From NCBI RefSeq assembly GCF_000204055.1, contig NW_006768799.1:259040-323039 (forward strand): DNA of 64,000 bases. The letters run 5' to 3'. The notes below the pieces were generated by a model. It was not told the DNA's origin. It made no database searches and saw only the letters and a list, made by a program, of their open reading frames with translations. Origin of the DNA: Melampsora larici-populina 98AG31. Lineage: Eukaryota; Basidiomycota; Pucciniomycetes; Pucciniales; Melampsoraceae. Of the stretch, positions 46,601 through 59,268 are shown piece by piece. Numbering within the stretch: position 1 is the first letter of the stretch; every line of letters begins with the position of its first letter. A program made the position numbers and the translations under genes.

Positions 46601-48092
46601 TACAAAATACGAAGATGAGAATGGCACGACCCAGGATGCGAGCCGAAGTCATATGAAAGCCAACTTAGACGCGTTGACATTGGAGCAGAAAGCTATATTT
46701 GACCACGTCGAAGAAAGGCTACAGGCCGATGAGGGTGGCCTACTCTTTGTAGACGGACCGGGAGGCTGTGGGAAAACGTTTCTGTTGAACCTATGTCTTC
46801 ACCATTGCAACGCAAACGCGATACCATACGTAGCGGTTGCTTCCTCAGGTATTGCATCACTACTGTTGTTGAACGGTGGTACAGCACATTCCAAACTCGG
46901 TATCCCATTAAAACCTAACGAGACATCAACTTGCAGTTTTTCCAGGAGCGATCAGACCGGGTTGATGTTATCAGGCGCTAAATTCATGGTATGGGACGAG
47001 ATTTCTATGATGAACAAGTCGGCAGTCAAATGTGTAGACCGCTCACTCCGAGATTTATGATCTTCCGATGAGCCTTTCGGTGGCATGGTAGTCCTTTTTT
47101 CAGGAGATTTCCGACAAATCTTGCCAGTCGTGATTCATGGTAGTCTCCTAGATGCTGTTCGTGCGTCCATTAAACATAGTTATATTTGGCAATGTGTAGA
47201 GAGGTTCCGCCTCACCAAAAATCTTAGGTTGCGAATGGCGGCGGACACAACGAATTCTAGTGGTGAAGACTTTGCGAGTTGGCTTTTGCGATTGGGTTCT
47301 GGGAGTCTGCAACATGACCCGGTTGCTTTGATAGATTTAGAGCATGTCAAAATCAAGTATTACAAACCCGCTCATTTGTTTGATAAGGCTCTTTTGTTCA
47401 AATTCTACTCGGAAGTTCATGGATTGATAACCCAACAAAATTGGGCACAACTCGCTGTCTATTATTCGAGTCGCGCTGTAATCACTCCTCTCAACAAAAC
47501 GGTCGACGTAATGAATCAGTTTATGTTAGACAAGTTGAAGTCACGCGTGAAACACTACCAATCAGTGGATGAAATGGATCTAGACTGGGCTGAACAAGTG
47601 AGCACCGAAGTTTTGAATTCTTTCAACTTCGCAGGCTTTCCAGCACATCTATTACAATTGAAAGTTGGAGCAGTTGTGGTCGTGTTGAGGAATCTGAATT
47701 GGCAGCAGGGACTAAGTAACGGCACACGACTTTTGATAATTGAAGTTTGTGATAACGTGTTACAATGTCAAATCATCACCGGTCCAAGAGCTGGTAACCT
47801 ATTGAGTCTGCCAAGGATGAGACTTCATCACCCTGGGAGTGAGTCAGTTCCGATTTCATTTTATAGGTTACAGTTCCCGATCACTTTGGCCTACGCGATG
47901 ACCATCAACAAAGCCCAAGGTCAGACTTTAGGGACAGTGTGTCTAGCTTTACCGACACCAGTCTTCGCACATGGACAATTGTATGTTGGTTTGTCAAGAT
48001 GTACGTCAGCAGAGAATACCACTGTTTCTTTGCCCGGTCCCGAAGAAAGTGGTCAAACAACATGTGTCGTCACACACCAAGCTATGAGGTAG
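43665..48092 (+). pseudogene. Helitron Rep-helicase (RepHel), one internal stop
   Basis: Exons 43665-43953, 44009-44632, 44694-45746 and 45808-48092 join in phase (all phase 1) to a 1416-codon protein. An N-terminal Cys-rich part (CTDPCKDCGALHW) precedes the Rep domain with FFITMTANPQWPE, the HUH pair in GNPHDHAVL (about 488) and two tyrosines in KYLYKYISKGHDR (about 619). The PIF1-type helicase follows: GPGGCGKT (about 971), WDEISMM, FGGMVVLFSGDFRQ and AMTINKAQGQT. The frame is broken by one TGA at 47058-47060 (codon 1073), between SLRDL and SSDEPFGG, while homology continues in the same frame. CGA to TGA is the simplest cause. Rolling-circle transposition would need this to be read through or supplied elsewhere. 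Confidence 0.88.
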
Positions 48093-48685
48093 GTACACAG
48101 TGTGTTGAGGTACATGCAAGCCTCAGAACGTTTAATGTTCAACTTTGTATCTGTAATTTCTTGTACGTTGAGTCTGTAATGCATTTAGTTACATGCCATT
48201 TAATGACCACAAAGACCAGTAGCGTCTGGCCCAGACGATATCTCTGCCTGTCGAAGCTAAATTTAGGTGACTGACTTCAGGTCAGTTGTGTCCAGTGCGG
48301 ATAAGATTTTGCGGCTGGACCGGCTCGACATTCTCATGATAAAACTCTTGGCTGAGCGCAGACGGGACATGTGGCTACTAGACATTCTCATGATAACACT
48401 ATTGGCTGAGCGAAAAATGACGTGTGGCTAAACGTCTGAGAAACCGGACTAAGACGAAATGCAGCTTTGTTCAAGATGAAGGCTGGGATGGCGAGGAAAT
48501 TCCTAACCAGTCGTAATGAGGAAGTAAACAATATGTATAAAGGTTGACGGTGTTGCCATAATCGCTGCTTCTTACCTAACTTGAGTTTCTTCAAAAAATC
48601 AATAAGCCTACGATCCTAACTGTACGAACGCGGGATTCGCTGACTCAAGCACTCATATTTAATTTTGACGCCGAAACCCCCAAAC
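48093..48685. other. Spacer within the Helitron
   Basis: The words ACATTCTCATGATAA..CT.TTGGCTGAGCG occur twice (about 48328 and 48383), a tandem direct repeat of about 55 bp. No gene. Confidence 0.5.
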
Positions 48686-49384
48686 ATGGATATCTTCCGG
48701 TACAAGCGATTGCCTGTAATGTGGGAAGGTACACTGACCCTTGGCAAAAAGGTACGTAGCCCCTGACGGTGATATGCTTCCATAAGATTAATTGTGATAT
48801 TTAGCTTACAGGAAATGACTACGAGTACCGTCAAAGATTCAACGCCGCCGCCTTGAACAACCTCCATATCAACCACACAGACAGGCTCATAATAGTTGAC
48901 GAACATGCTTCTTCCGAGCTGACAGCGGAGCATGCCTATAGTGTCAATGGATCTCTATTAATCAAAAAGAAAACTCAAACAACGGAATTATGGATCATGC
49001 CGCAAAGGAATAATGTCATCAATAAGGATAATGAGATATTGGAGCGTCAAGGAAAAGTGTTCATATCCGCGCTAGGCGTAGTACGCAGTTGTGAAAGAAG
49101 AGGGGACAAGGACGTAGATGAATGGTTAATTGCGATAGTTACCCATTGGGAGTACGATAACGAGGTGAGTGGCTGGTACTAATCAAAGAGAAATGGATAG
49201 CGCTAATGTATATCTGCAGGTGTTTGGTTATACAGAGTTTGAAATGGAATATTGGATACGGAGAACGGACAATCTGGACGAGGACTGGATTGTTATTGGA
49301 AGTGAGGTAACATTAATGGGAGAACTCTTCAGCTGTGGAGTGAATTCGGCTATGTGGCAAGTGAAGGTAAACTACATAGCTTGA
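48686..49384 (+). CDS. Helitron-associated accessory gene 2
   Basis: Exons 48686-48755, 48812-49164 and 49220-49384 give about 195 aa. The first junction uses the donor C|GTAGCC, chosen because it keeps phase. No signal peptide or membrane segment is seen. The C-terminal exon (FEMEYWIRRTDNL, IVIGSEVTLMGE) mirrors exon 3 of accessory gene 1 (FEMEYRIRPTRNL, IQVGRETLINGF) in sequence and in having an acceptor just before it. The acidic/basic tail of gene 1 is absent; the stop is reached by reading through a possible donor at 49370. Function is unknown; a single-strand-DNA-binding role is an inference from Helitron biology. Confidence 0.55.
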
Positions 49385-50299
49385 TTTTGTGAGAGAAGTC
49401 GAACGACCGGTCTGAGGAGTAAAAGATATCACGAGAAGGGGATACACAGTACATGAGAGAGGAATATGTAGTACTAATCTGGCCTAATGTATGTATAATT
49501 CTAGTGTAATACTACCACATGTATAGTAGCATAGGCAATGTCAGTAATGAAATGTCACGGCAATATAAAACAATACTCGTTGGGGAACAGGGCACTGCTA
49601 AGATGCTATATTCCTATGGGTGGCGGGCCACCCAATACCTCGTGTTATTTATAATGTAGCACGCAGAGTGACTTACCAAGAGTTTGACAAGCTCATCTTG
49701 CCAGATTGTGTGACAAAAGAGGTGGCCATGTGATGGTGAACTAGAGCCAAGAGGTGAGTGACGGGCCAGTGGAATGGAATGGAGGTTGCACCACAGGTGA
49801 CAGCACCCTCAAACTTTTTTCTCTCTGCTGCGTTGTGACTGCTGCGGTAAATTCTGGGTCAATTCTGTTTTATTTTTTCTTGATCAGGCCAAGCGTTTTA
49901 GCAAAAGTAATACAACTAATCTACGTAAAACCAACGTATTTTTACAAGAACGGGAAAGTTGTTGTACCGTAAGAATATGTAAAAGCCTTTAACTTGAAAC
50001 CCTTCGACACCAAACTTGAAACCCTTCGACGCCGGCATGGAGCTACGTGAAATGGATAAGTTTACGCAGTGATCACGTAAGCGGCATCTTCTTGTAAAGA
50101 ACTTTGAATGTACCAATCCACTTGAAGTAAGTTAGAGAGAATGCAAAGCAGAGGTTAAGATGCAAATTGTATACCTTAAACCTTATATGAATTTCCAAAA
50201 CCCTGTTGGTTGAGAAACTTGTGAAGGGCTCTCAATTCTGATTGAGAACTTAATTTTGGGTTAATATTTTCCCACAAGGCTGGACCTAACATCAACACG
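49385..50299. other. Region between the Helitron and the 1119-aa gene
   Basis: It contains a GC hairpin (GGGTGGC-GG-GCCACCC) at about 49618-49633 but no convincing CTRR end after it, and a short tandem AACTTGAAACCCTTCGAC at about 49992-50029. It must include the promoter for the gene at 50300. Confidence 0.4.
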
Positions 50300-53200
50300 A
50301 TGAAATCAAAAATCCTGTTTTGTCTTCTCCTTTCTAAATCACAAACTCGAGTTTCTTCAATGGAACAAGCCAAAAGCTTTGAATCCGGGATCACCAATGA
50401 AGTTCTACAAGGGTTACCTGCGCTACGTTTGAACATGCATCAGCACAAGCCGCAAGACTTTCAAGGCAGATCACTAACCTATTATTGGCCTTGTCAACTC
50501 GAAGACACTCCACGGGGAGTTGGCTCTGAAGCTGTCATATCTTCTGCTTGGTTAGGCGAAGCGCGTCTGTTTTTAAACGAAGCTGATGCCGTAAAATGCA
50601 TAACCTCACAACTTGAAGACAAAAAAATCATACCCGGGACCGTTCCTGACAATATCGTTCACGAGAAAGGGTCCTCATCTTCACAAGACGTGGAAGATCT
50701 GGCTGAAATTACCCACAAAAAAAGTTCATCTTCTGAAGCTCTTTATCATGATGGAGATGATACGCCTAATTCGGTTACAACATCTATGTGAGTATGTGTG
50801 AGAAAATGGCTGTAGTTCAGGAGCTCATCGAAACTCTTTCAACATACGCTTGCCTGTTTAGCTTCGAAAGCAAGAGCTCACCTCTCAGCAGATTGAATCC
50901 AGGAGCAAGTCCTTACAGTCCAGTGATCCAAAAGGGATACCCCTCGTGGCACAAAGAAAATACGTAAGGCGGTTCATTTCTCGGGGCAACACCAATGTTA
51001 TGCATATTTGATGGTCGATCTTATCTCTCCATTTTGCACTTTCATGGAAATCGCAGTCGTATGGTCAGGGGTGAAAGGTTCCATAGACCTCTTGAGAATC
51101 GGAAGTTGGAAAAGGGTCCTTATAAGAACAATCCAAGTGCTAAAGCCGCGATCGCAGTCAACCAGAATAATGCAATCTCATCACGTGCCACGAAATTTTG
51201 GAAGCCTGTGAATTCAGCATCACCTATCACTCCCACTGAAGGAAAATTGAATGCACAACCAGAAACTGCTAAAGTGAATCAACAGGAACACCACGAATCC
51301 ATGGAAGAGGCTGTGGAGACTTCAATTCAGAACCAGGGGTTTGTGGCATCTTCTTGAAAGATGAATGAGATTGTATCACTAAATAGATTTTGGATTTTCT
51401 TTCGATATTGTCTTTGTCCCGCTATCAGAGGTGATCATCCTCTCCCAGGAATCCCCAGGAGGACAGCCATGGGTCAAATATATCCCGATCAATCCCTTAA
51501 CCATTGGGATACAAGAAAACAAGAAAATGATCCTGGAAGGGATGGAAATCCAAGATTTATCGACAGGAAAGGAAGCATCAGTGAAGTCCAAAACCCTAAA
51601 GATCATCCGCAAGATTCAGCCTCTGTGTCCCCAGTATGGCCTCTATTTTTGAATGAGATCGAAGCAAGGGCTCCGGAAGATCAGTTGAAATCAGATCCAT
51701 GGGAAAACAACGGCTCTAACCGAGAATATCTAGACATTTCAAGTCGCCAACAAAAGTGCGTGTGTGTTTTCATTGACCATCACGCAAAAGATTTCTGAAG
51801 TACGTCTGGAATAAATTCTGATGTGTATCTGTTTAGCGATGGAGAGTTGAATGAAAAGGTGGAGCAGCCCAACATCTTGTCAGATCAGATACACAAGAAG
51901 GAAAACAAAAATCTTGAAAGCGAGTTGATAGGAATTTTCGTTGAGAAAAAAAGGTGTGTTGGAACTAGATTTTTTTTCGCCGGCTTTCATCCCTGAAATG
52001 TTTTTATTATTGTTTGATGATCAACACATTATGATCCTTAGAGATCAAGAAACAAAAAGTGAACTCAATCAAAGAAAAACCTTTGCAGATAGTCTCAAAT
52101 CCAATGTAAACGATTCTGGTCATTCCAAGAAGAAGATGAAAGGAATTTCCGCGAAGAAAACGAGGTGTGTCGTAAGCGGACCAACCTTTGAAGACTTTTT
52201 ATCACTGAACTACTTTTATGATTGTTTGATGATGCATGTTTTTTAGAGATGAAGAGAACAAAGGCAAACCCAATCAAAGAAAACCCTTTTCAAATATTCT
52301 CAAGTCCAATTGGAGTGATCCTCAAGATTTCGAGAAAACTTGGGCAGGTGTTTCCGGTCAGAACATGAGGTTTGTGCAATCTCTCAATAGTCTCCAAAGA
52401 AAGCAAGTCAATAAAATTTCCCTTCTACCTTCCTAAAACTCCGATAGAGATCAAAAACCAACTCTAATTTCTGTGAAGAAACAAATATCACAGAACTCTG
52501 CGATTGGGGCACAAGCAGAAAACACAGAAAGTCCCATGTCAAAGGATGCAGGCATACAAGATGAACACAACAACCCAGCAGGGTCAGAAGAGTCATGGAA
52601 AATAAAAAAAGGCAAAAAGTGGAAAAATAAGTTTGATTCATCTATAGAACCACATTCATATGTGCCAGAAGACAAGGAAATAGAAACACAGAAAAGCTTG
52701 TCACCAAACAAAGAAGTTTTATATGAGAATATGACCGGTGACAAAGTCAAGGAAATTAGGGATGCTGCAAATATAGCTGGTGAAAACTTTCTACAACTGA
52801 AGGGCAAGAGCACAGAAGATCATTTGGCACCTTCTGAAGGAAAATCAGAGTTACTGGAGGGCGGCAAGAAGTCAAACAGAGAAAAGAAGTCAAGAAAGAA
52901 GACTGAGAAAACAAAGTCCAAGGTATCTCCTACTGGAAAAGCTAAAAAGGATGATTGGGAGGATATCCCCATCCTACCAGAAATTCAAAATGATGAGCAT
53001 TTGCAAGTGACCAGACATTCAAATCTGGAGAAATTACTGAAGAGTATCATCAAACCAGAGAATAAGGAAGATTTCATGTATATCAATCTTTCAGATGAGA
53101 CCGCCCATGCAATTATCTCAGAACAAGATCCTGAGGACTCAAAAAAAATCATAGATGATATTGCTCTTTATAAGCGTAAAGTTGAAGGCTTGCTTGGGCA

Positions 53201-54245
53201 GCCTGAGGCAAATAGGAGGTTCATAGCTTTCAAAGTTCAGTTCAGTCAAAAGGTGGCCATCAAGAACTGGAAAGTGCTCAAGAATGGGTGTGACAGTGAT
53301 GTCAATCAATTTCTGAAGCTTCTACGTGTACAGAATGAATGGCCTGTGTTTTACACTGCAGAATCAGGAGAGAGTACAATGCTCTTGAATAAATTGAAAA
53401 GCTTTGCACAAGAGCAAGTAGATGATATTTTAAGTATCATGAGTTTTCAAGAGATGTGCCAGCGTCTGGCAATCATGGAGGCCATGTCAGAAATCAATAG
53501 TCAGGGTTATGGAAAGGTCTTTTCAGAAAGAAGACTGCAGTTCTTGCGAAAGCAAGGAGTGCCAGTTGCAGCTTTGCTCAGGATGGAACATCTGTTGGGT
53601 TTGAAAGCTCCATTGGAACAAAATGCCTATGTAAGAGACAGACCAAGTAACAAACTTCTTGAGATATATTATTTGATGCAGGGACACATCAATGGAAAAC
53701 CTGAAACTGAGGTTTCTATGTACAAGACAGAATGGATTCATTCTCCTGTGCGAAAGTACCTTGTTGAGAGTGATGAAAAATTGAAAAGAGATTTTGAAGA
53801 TCGATTTTGGTGCATAGCTGAACAAGGAAGATTTATTACAGCAAAGCTCAGTGATTTTCAGGAATATGGAAGCCATCTTCAGGATGATTTGAAAGAAACC
53901 AAGTTATCACTTGATAGAGTTCTTCTCACAGCACATTTTGGTATCACACCTCAAAGATTGGCAGAGATGCAAACATCTGATTGTTGCCTAACTGATGCCA
54001 TATTTTCAGGTATGACCATAGATCCTAGATTTTGTACACAGAATGAGGCACAAATCATTGGGCATGAAGCAGAAAAAGACCAATGGGATAAGCTGGCAAG
54101 TTTTATCAAAAGCATTAAAAAAAGGGTGCCAAAAATGTTAAAGGCTTTTGAAAAGCTTGAGATAACTCAAATATATCACAGCCCTGACTTGGAATCACAA
54201 GTCTTGAAAAGATTTTTCAGTAACTTTGCACCTGAAAATGAATAA
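50300..54245 (+). CDS. Unrecognised large protein with duplicated exons, possibly secreted
   Basis: Eight exons (50300-50787, 50862-50963, 51057-51338, 51429-51755, 51837-51953, 52042-52164, 52247-52369, 52448-54245) join to 1119 aa; all seven introns are phase 2 and 74-93 bp. Exons 6 and 7 are both 123 bp and encode related units (RDQETKSELNQRKTFADSLKSN versus RDEENKGKPNQRKPFSNILKSN); exon 8 again opens RDQK. The N-terminus MKSKILFCLLLSK has a short hydrophobic core that could be a weak signal peptide. Residues to about 690 are polar, Lys/Ser/Glu-rich and probably disordered. The last 430 are a well-formed, helical domain with no motif I recognise. All acceptors and donors checked are GT-AG. 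Confidence 0.7.
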
Positions 54246-56776
54246 AAACAAATTCAAGGGTTTGGACCATAGTGACCTGCCATGTATCCTCATTATTTCC
54301 CCCCTTCTAACTACATAGTGTTTTCCTTCATTCATTTTTACATGCTGGGAGACATTGAAAGACTGTTTTGAGTATCTGATTGGGAAATATGTCTTGCTCT
54401 ATAGACCCAAAGAATTCACTTAATTCATCATGTAACTCACCCTGACTGTGGTCATCTAGAATTATATACTCAAAGGGAGGGTTTTTCCATGGATGGAAAG
54501 CACTCCATGCATTTCATTGAGTCAAAACCACTTGATAGTAATATGAATACCAGTGGTGTACCCAAAGCATTCTTGGGAATGATTTTTACAGAGAGTTATA
54601 ATAGATGATAATATCCTTACCTTTGTTCTACACTTGTTCTGTTGGGTTTTTCAAAAGCTCAATAAAAACAATGTGCAAAATCCAGTGTCCAAGAAGGAAC
54701 ATGAGAGGGATTATTTGTGCCACTACAAGTAAGACTTGAACAGCCATAGGAGATTTGTTTGTTGTGATAAACCTTGGCTAGTCAATTTTGGGGTCACTTT
54801 GAGCTCTATTTGTACCCTGTTGTATAAAGTATTGCATTTGTTAATCTTACTCCACAAAACATACATAAAAATTTCTGCAAAAACAGAGAAGCACTCAAAC
54901 TGGAGATCTGAATCCCTCAAGATAATCTCCATTTATGTAATCTCAATCAATATATTGAGGTCATGTGCTTTGAATTCTACGATATTCTTGTGGTCAACAA
55001 AATCCATTAAGGGGGTTTGAATTGGCATTTTTTAGGTGTTTATACCCTACAACAACTAGCATGTTTTTGTAAGATATATGTGTGATTTTGTTAAATCAGA
55101 AAACATTTTTTGGTGTCCCAAATTAAAATCCACTGGTGTTATAAGGATGGAAATGTTGCAAAATTTGACCGGGTGTTTAAAAAATACACAAAAATGTCTC
55201 AAACTTGTACACCTTATTGGCCTTTTTTTCAGCCAGTGACCACTGTAGTAATTTTACCATCACAAGAGGTAAACAGTACTTGAAATAGTAATATTAACCA
55301 TTGCAGACAAGAAGTAGAAGAGGTGCCTAAAGGGTACTCTCTCTTAGATTCATTAACAAGATGTCATGCTCAAAAAAAGACTGCTCAACACTTATACTAG
55401 TGTTATTCCCAGATTTTTACGCAACAGTGAATAATAAATTTGATTCAAAACAAAAATAACACTTCTCAAATTAAATATATCCCTTTTTGAGGGGTCTTCT
55501 GTTAAAGTGACCTAAGACTACACTAGAAGATCAACTATGTAAAATATCTAATGCGCTATCATAGAGACCAAAAGAGATCAAGCACAACAAAGCTCTGCAG
55601 ACAATCACCATTCTTATACTTTCTTTCACACTAATTCATGTGAACAACAAAATAAACAACCAAGTGATTCTCCTCATCACACAAAAGCCATAACACAACT
55701 GAAAAGGTACAATAGTTGAACAATAACACAACAGAAAGGAGGCTATAATTGAAAAGGGAATGTAAAAAGTAACCCATGATTGAAGTTGTACGCTGTAGAA
55801 CTTATAACCCAACAAGGGTTATACAGAGCGTGGAGGGGATAATCTACCAATAAATGACTAGTAGAAGAAGGCTATGGACTGCCCTCCTAAAACAAGGAGA
55901 GCAACACCAGGTCAAAGGATTCCATTAGCCTAGTGATAGTTGGTAGTTGTTAGTTATTGGAACAGACCCCAACCTAAATTGGGATATGCCCATTTTGACA
56001 TACATATCCCAATACAGCGCCTTGAGCCATTGTTTCCGGATGTAGTCATCAATTCACATCCCTGAGCCCCCTCCAACTACATAACACGGCAATGAAAATC
56101 ATCATCAAGTGTGCTCATGGATGACCAAGAAGCTCATTGTTGCAAAAATGAACATATATACCTACCACATCAAGGTATGAGCTTATAACTTCTTGGATTT
56201 ACCAACCTTCATTTCTGACACAGTCATTTCATCACCCAGCCCCAAGAGTGATTGAACTCATACAACATTCATCTTCTCCAATGAATAGTTGTGTGCCCAA
56301 TCATACCCTAACACCTATCAATCCATATCAACCTTTACCCTTTGAACCAATTGCCTCATTCAACACCGGTGTCATTCAAAGGAAAAGGCTTTACTGGTTG
56401 GGAATTGGTGAAGTGTTTTACTTTCCCATTGACCACCTGGAGACATTCAAAACATTCATTGCACATCACTTGATGAAGGATGTCTCTGCATTGTTGAAAT
56501 GCCAACAATTATGATCAATCAATCTTTTTTTCAGTCATCAACAAGTCCAGAATAACCAAAGGGCCACGGTAGTGCAACTTTTGGCAATTCAATGTCAATG
56601 GTAGTGTTACCGTGATTGAGATCAGCTCAAATCAAAGGGTTTAAACAACAGGGTCCATCATTTTTGTACTATTAGATGTCTCATGCATTGTGTATTACAC
56701 TGCAGACATTATTCGGGTTCCCCAAGTGGGCAGGGAAAAATGATTGGGAGTATGATTTGTCATAAAATGGTCTATC
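54246..56776. other. Long AT-rich region without supported genes
   Basis: Open frames at 54736-55020 and 56248-56514 have no splice context or recognisable composition. The latter (88 codons, MIELIQHSSSPMNS) is the only one with protein-like content and is too weak to call. Confidence 0.4.
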
Positions 56777-57241
56777 ACTCCACACCTGAGCCATAACACC
56801 CACACTACATATGTGTAGCAGGCTCAGTGAATATGTGGTTATCATGTACATACAGTTCTGCTCAGTTATCTGCTCATCAGGACAAGTTATTCATATGTAA
56901 TACATGCTGTAACTTCTTTCAGATTGAAAAAAGCTTCCAAAAGATTGACTACATACACTGACTCAATGTTTTGGTGTGATCTCATCAACTCAACTGCATG
57001 TAACACACTTTCTGTTACTAAGACATAGCTTCAACAATATTGCCTGAGCAGCTACAGAATTATATGTAGTGAATTTTTGGGAAAAAAATTTCAAAGTCGA
57101 AAAAGTTACATGTGGTATAACATGTGATTTATTTATTCTGATGGGCAAAAAACTGAGCAGACCTGTATGTACATGATAGACAACTATTGACTTAGCTTGC
57201 TGCACATATGTAGTGTGGGTGAAATGGCCCAGGTGTGCAGT
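56777..57241. mobile_element. Fold-back element 1
   Basis: Left arm ACT-C-CACACCTGAGCC pairs with the right end CAGGTGTG-C-AGT, and the inverted match continues for about 200 bp (including CACCCACACTACATATGTG and TATCATGTACATACAG in both arms), leaving a short centre. Non-coding. A diverged arm of the same family is at 1-120. Confidence 0.6.
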
Positions 57242-58119
57242 ATTAGATTCTTTTATGAAAAACTGTACTATTAATCATTTTCCTCTGCCAAATTGGGGAA
57301 GTTGAATGATGTTTACAGTGATTACAGACTTGTGACACTTGACACATATTGAAATGTTGGAAATGTCTGGATTCAAAAAATAACAACTTCATGCTAACCA
57401 ATTCCTTGGGTCTTTGGTTCTTCTGAGAACAAGACCATCAGAAAGGGGAACTCTGTTGAATTTAGTACTGATAAGGCACCAGAGAAAAGTATCTTTAAAG
57501 GAACAAAAGCACATGGATTTTAACCCCAAAAGCACAATTTGATTTCTCTCAACACTGCTATAGTGTTATTCCAATATGGTAACTGAGAAAACAAAGCAGC
57601 ATATTCTTGATATTATTCCCAATAAGTATTTTTCACTATAACACTAAAGTAAATTTCTCTTTACAACTGTACTAAAGGGTGTATTTAAGTGACCAGGTAC
57701 TGTTAAAATAACTTTACAATGATAAACAAAATAATAACTGCATAGCTGATGAAGAATAAAGGGGAACAAAAATCTCAAAATCATCCTTGAGTATATATAT
57801 CAATGTGTTACAACTCTTACATTGGTCAACAGCCTCAAAACCCAACCAATTTTGACCAAAAACCCCTAAAAATCATATAATAACACAATGTAATGACTTT
57901 GTTACTGAGAGATGATGTAATTTACACAGCAAAAGTGATCAATGATTTAATTGAATGTCACACAGCACGTCTTATGATCAATACAGGTGATTTGTTCCTT
58001 GTAAACTGGCTGAAAACCTACAAGTTTTTCCAAATGATGTCCAATTTTTTATTACTAAAGTGCATCTTTTAGAGCTCGTGATACTGATCAATAATTGGTG
58101 CCATATTAGTTACTTCTGA
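57242..58119. other. Intergenic, nothing recognised
   Basis: AT-rich; no gene or clear repeat boundary. Confidence 0.4.
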
Positions 58120-58935
58120 CACTACACAAATTGTCATCTTTACCGGGCAGTAAAGAAAACTACTGACATAGAAAAGTCCTGAGGCAACAGGAAGAGAGCT
58201 AAAAATTTGAAAAAATATGCACCTTGTTCCTAGATGTTGGGGCGTCATCACGAGTATTTTTTTGTATTTTACACACAGATATTGGTGAATGTACTAACAA
58301 TAAAGGCTGAGAATCATCAAAAACCCACCTGTAACAATACCTGAAATTTGGCCCTTGACTTTGAAGACAGGATTTTGAAATCTTCAAACATCAATAACTT
58401 TTGCAGTTCTGAATTAAATCACTCGATTTGAAGTGCATTGAAAAGGTGAGCCTTTCCTCTACATTTTTCATTGAGACATCACATCTGTAGCTGGTCTAAA
58501 AAAGATCCTACAGAGCTATTCATGCAGAACTGTTTGAACATATGTAGAGTGTTTAAATGACTAGATAGCACCTTACTAACATTATGAAGTGTGAAGGAAA
58601 ATAGTTCAGCTTTTGAATGAACCAAAAATCGAGTTATTTGGAGCAGAATTGCAAAAGTTATTGAAGTTTTTAGACCACAAAATATTGTCTTCATACTCAT
58701 GACCCAAATTTCAGGTATTGTTACATGTGAGTTTTTGATGATTTTCAGCGTTTATTGTTAGTACATAAACCAATATCTGCGTGTAAAATACAAAAAAATA
58801 CGCATCATGACACCCCAACATCTAGGAACAAGGTGCATATTTTTTCAGATTTTTAGCTCTCTTCCTGTTGCCTCAGGACTTTTCTATGTCAGTAGTTTTC
58901 TTTACCGCCCGGTAAAGATTACATTTGGTGTAGTG
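58120..58935. mobile_element. Fold-back element 2 with ~315 bp inverted arms
   Basis: Arms at about 58120-58435 and 58610-58935 are inverted copies: CACTACAC at the outer ends, TTTACCGGGC.GTAAAG, AACATCTAGGAACAAGGTGC and AATAACTTTTGCA occur in both. TGA flanks each side (58117-58119 and 58936-58938), a possible 3-bp duplication. The centre is about 170 bp. No coding capacity. Confidence 0.7.
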
Positions 58936-59268
58936 TGATTAGTAATGGATGAGTGATTGAGTCGTGAAGTTAAGGTTTTTGTATGTAAATGTTGTTACAT
59001 GTACAGCCATTCCGGATTTGCTTGTCGCAATCTTTTGAAAAAAGAAAGTGAGCAAGCTTGAAACCTAAGTCTTTTACCAGATAAAACCTTGAATTTGGCT
59101 GTAAAATCTCAAGGATTATACATTGGATTATCCCAAAACCCATACACCTTTGATAAAAAAAATTAAAGTCCAGCCACCTTCCGCTTTGAGCAACCAGCAC
59201 TGAGCAGCAACTGTTCAACCGCTGTCCACTTCATCAACTGTACAATTCAACAGCTGTACACCTGAAGC

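Larger units (their letters stand above)
38112..49384 (+). mobile_element. Helitron with accessory genes (ends not located)
   Basis: The core is a spliced Rep-helicase gene. It is flanked by two genes that are related to each other, with matching plus-strand orientation and GC content different from the host genes at 18-30 kb. The hAT element at 39298-41998 is a later insertion. Given limits are those of the outermost genes; true termini (5' TC, 3' hairpin plus CTRR) were not identified with confidence. Confidence 0.6.

Noticed and set aside
49618..49650. GC hairpin as the 3' end of the RepHel Helitron
   Set aside because: The stem is good, but no CTRR lies at the expected distance after it.
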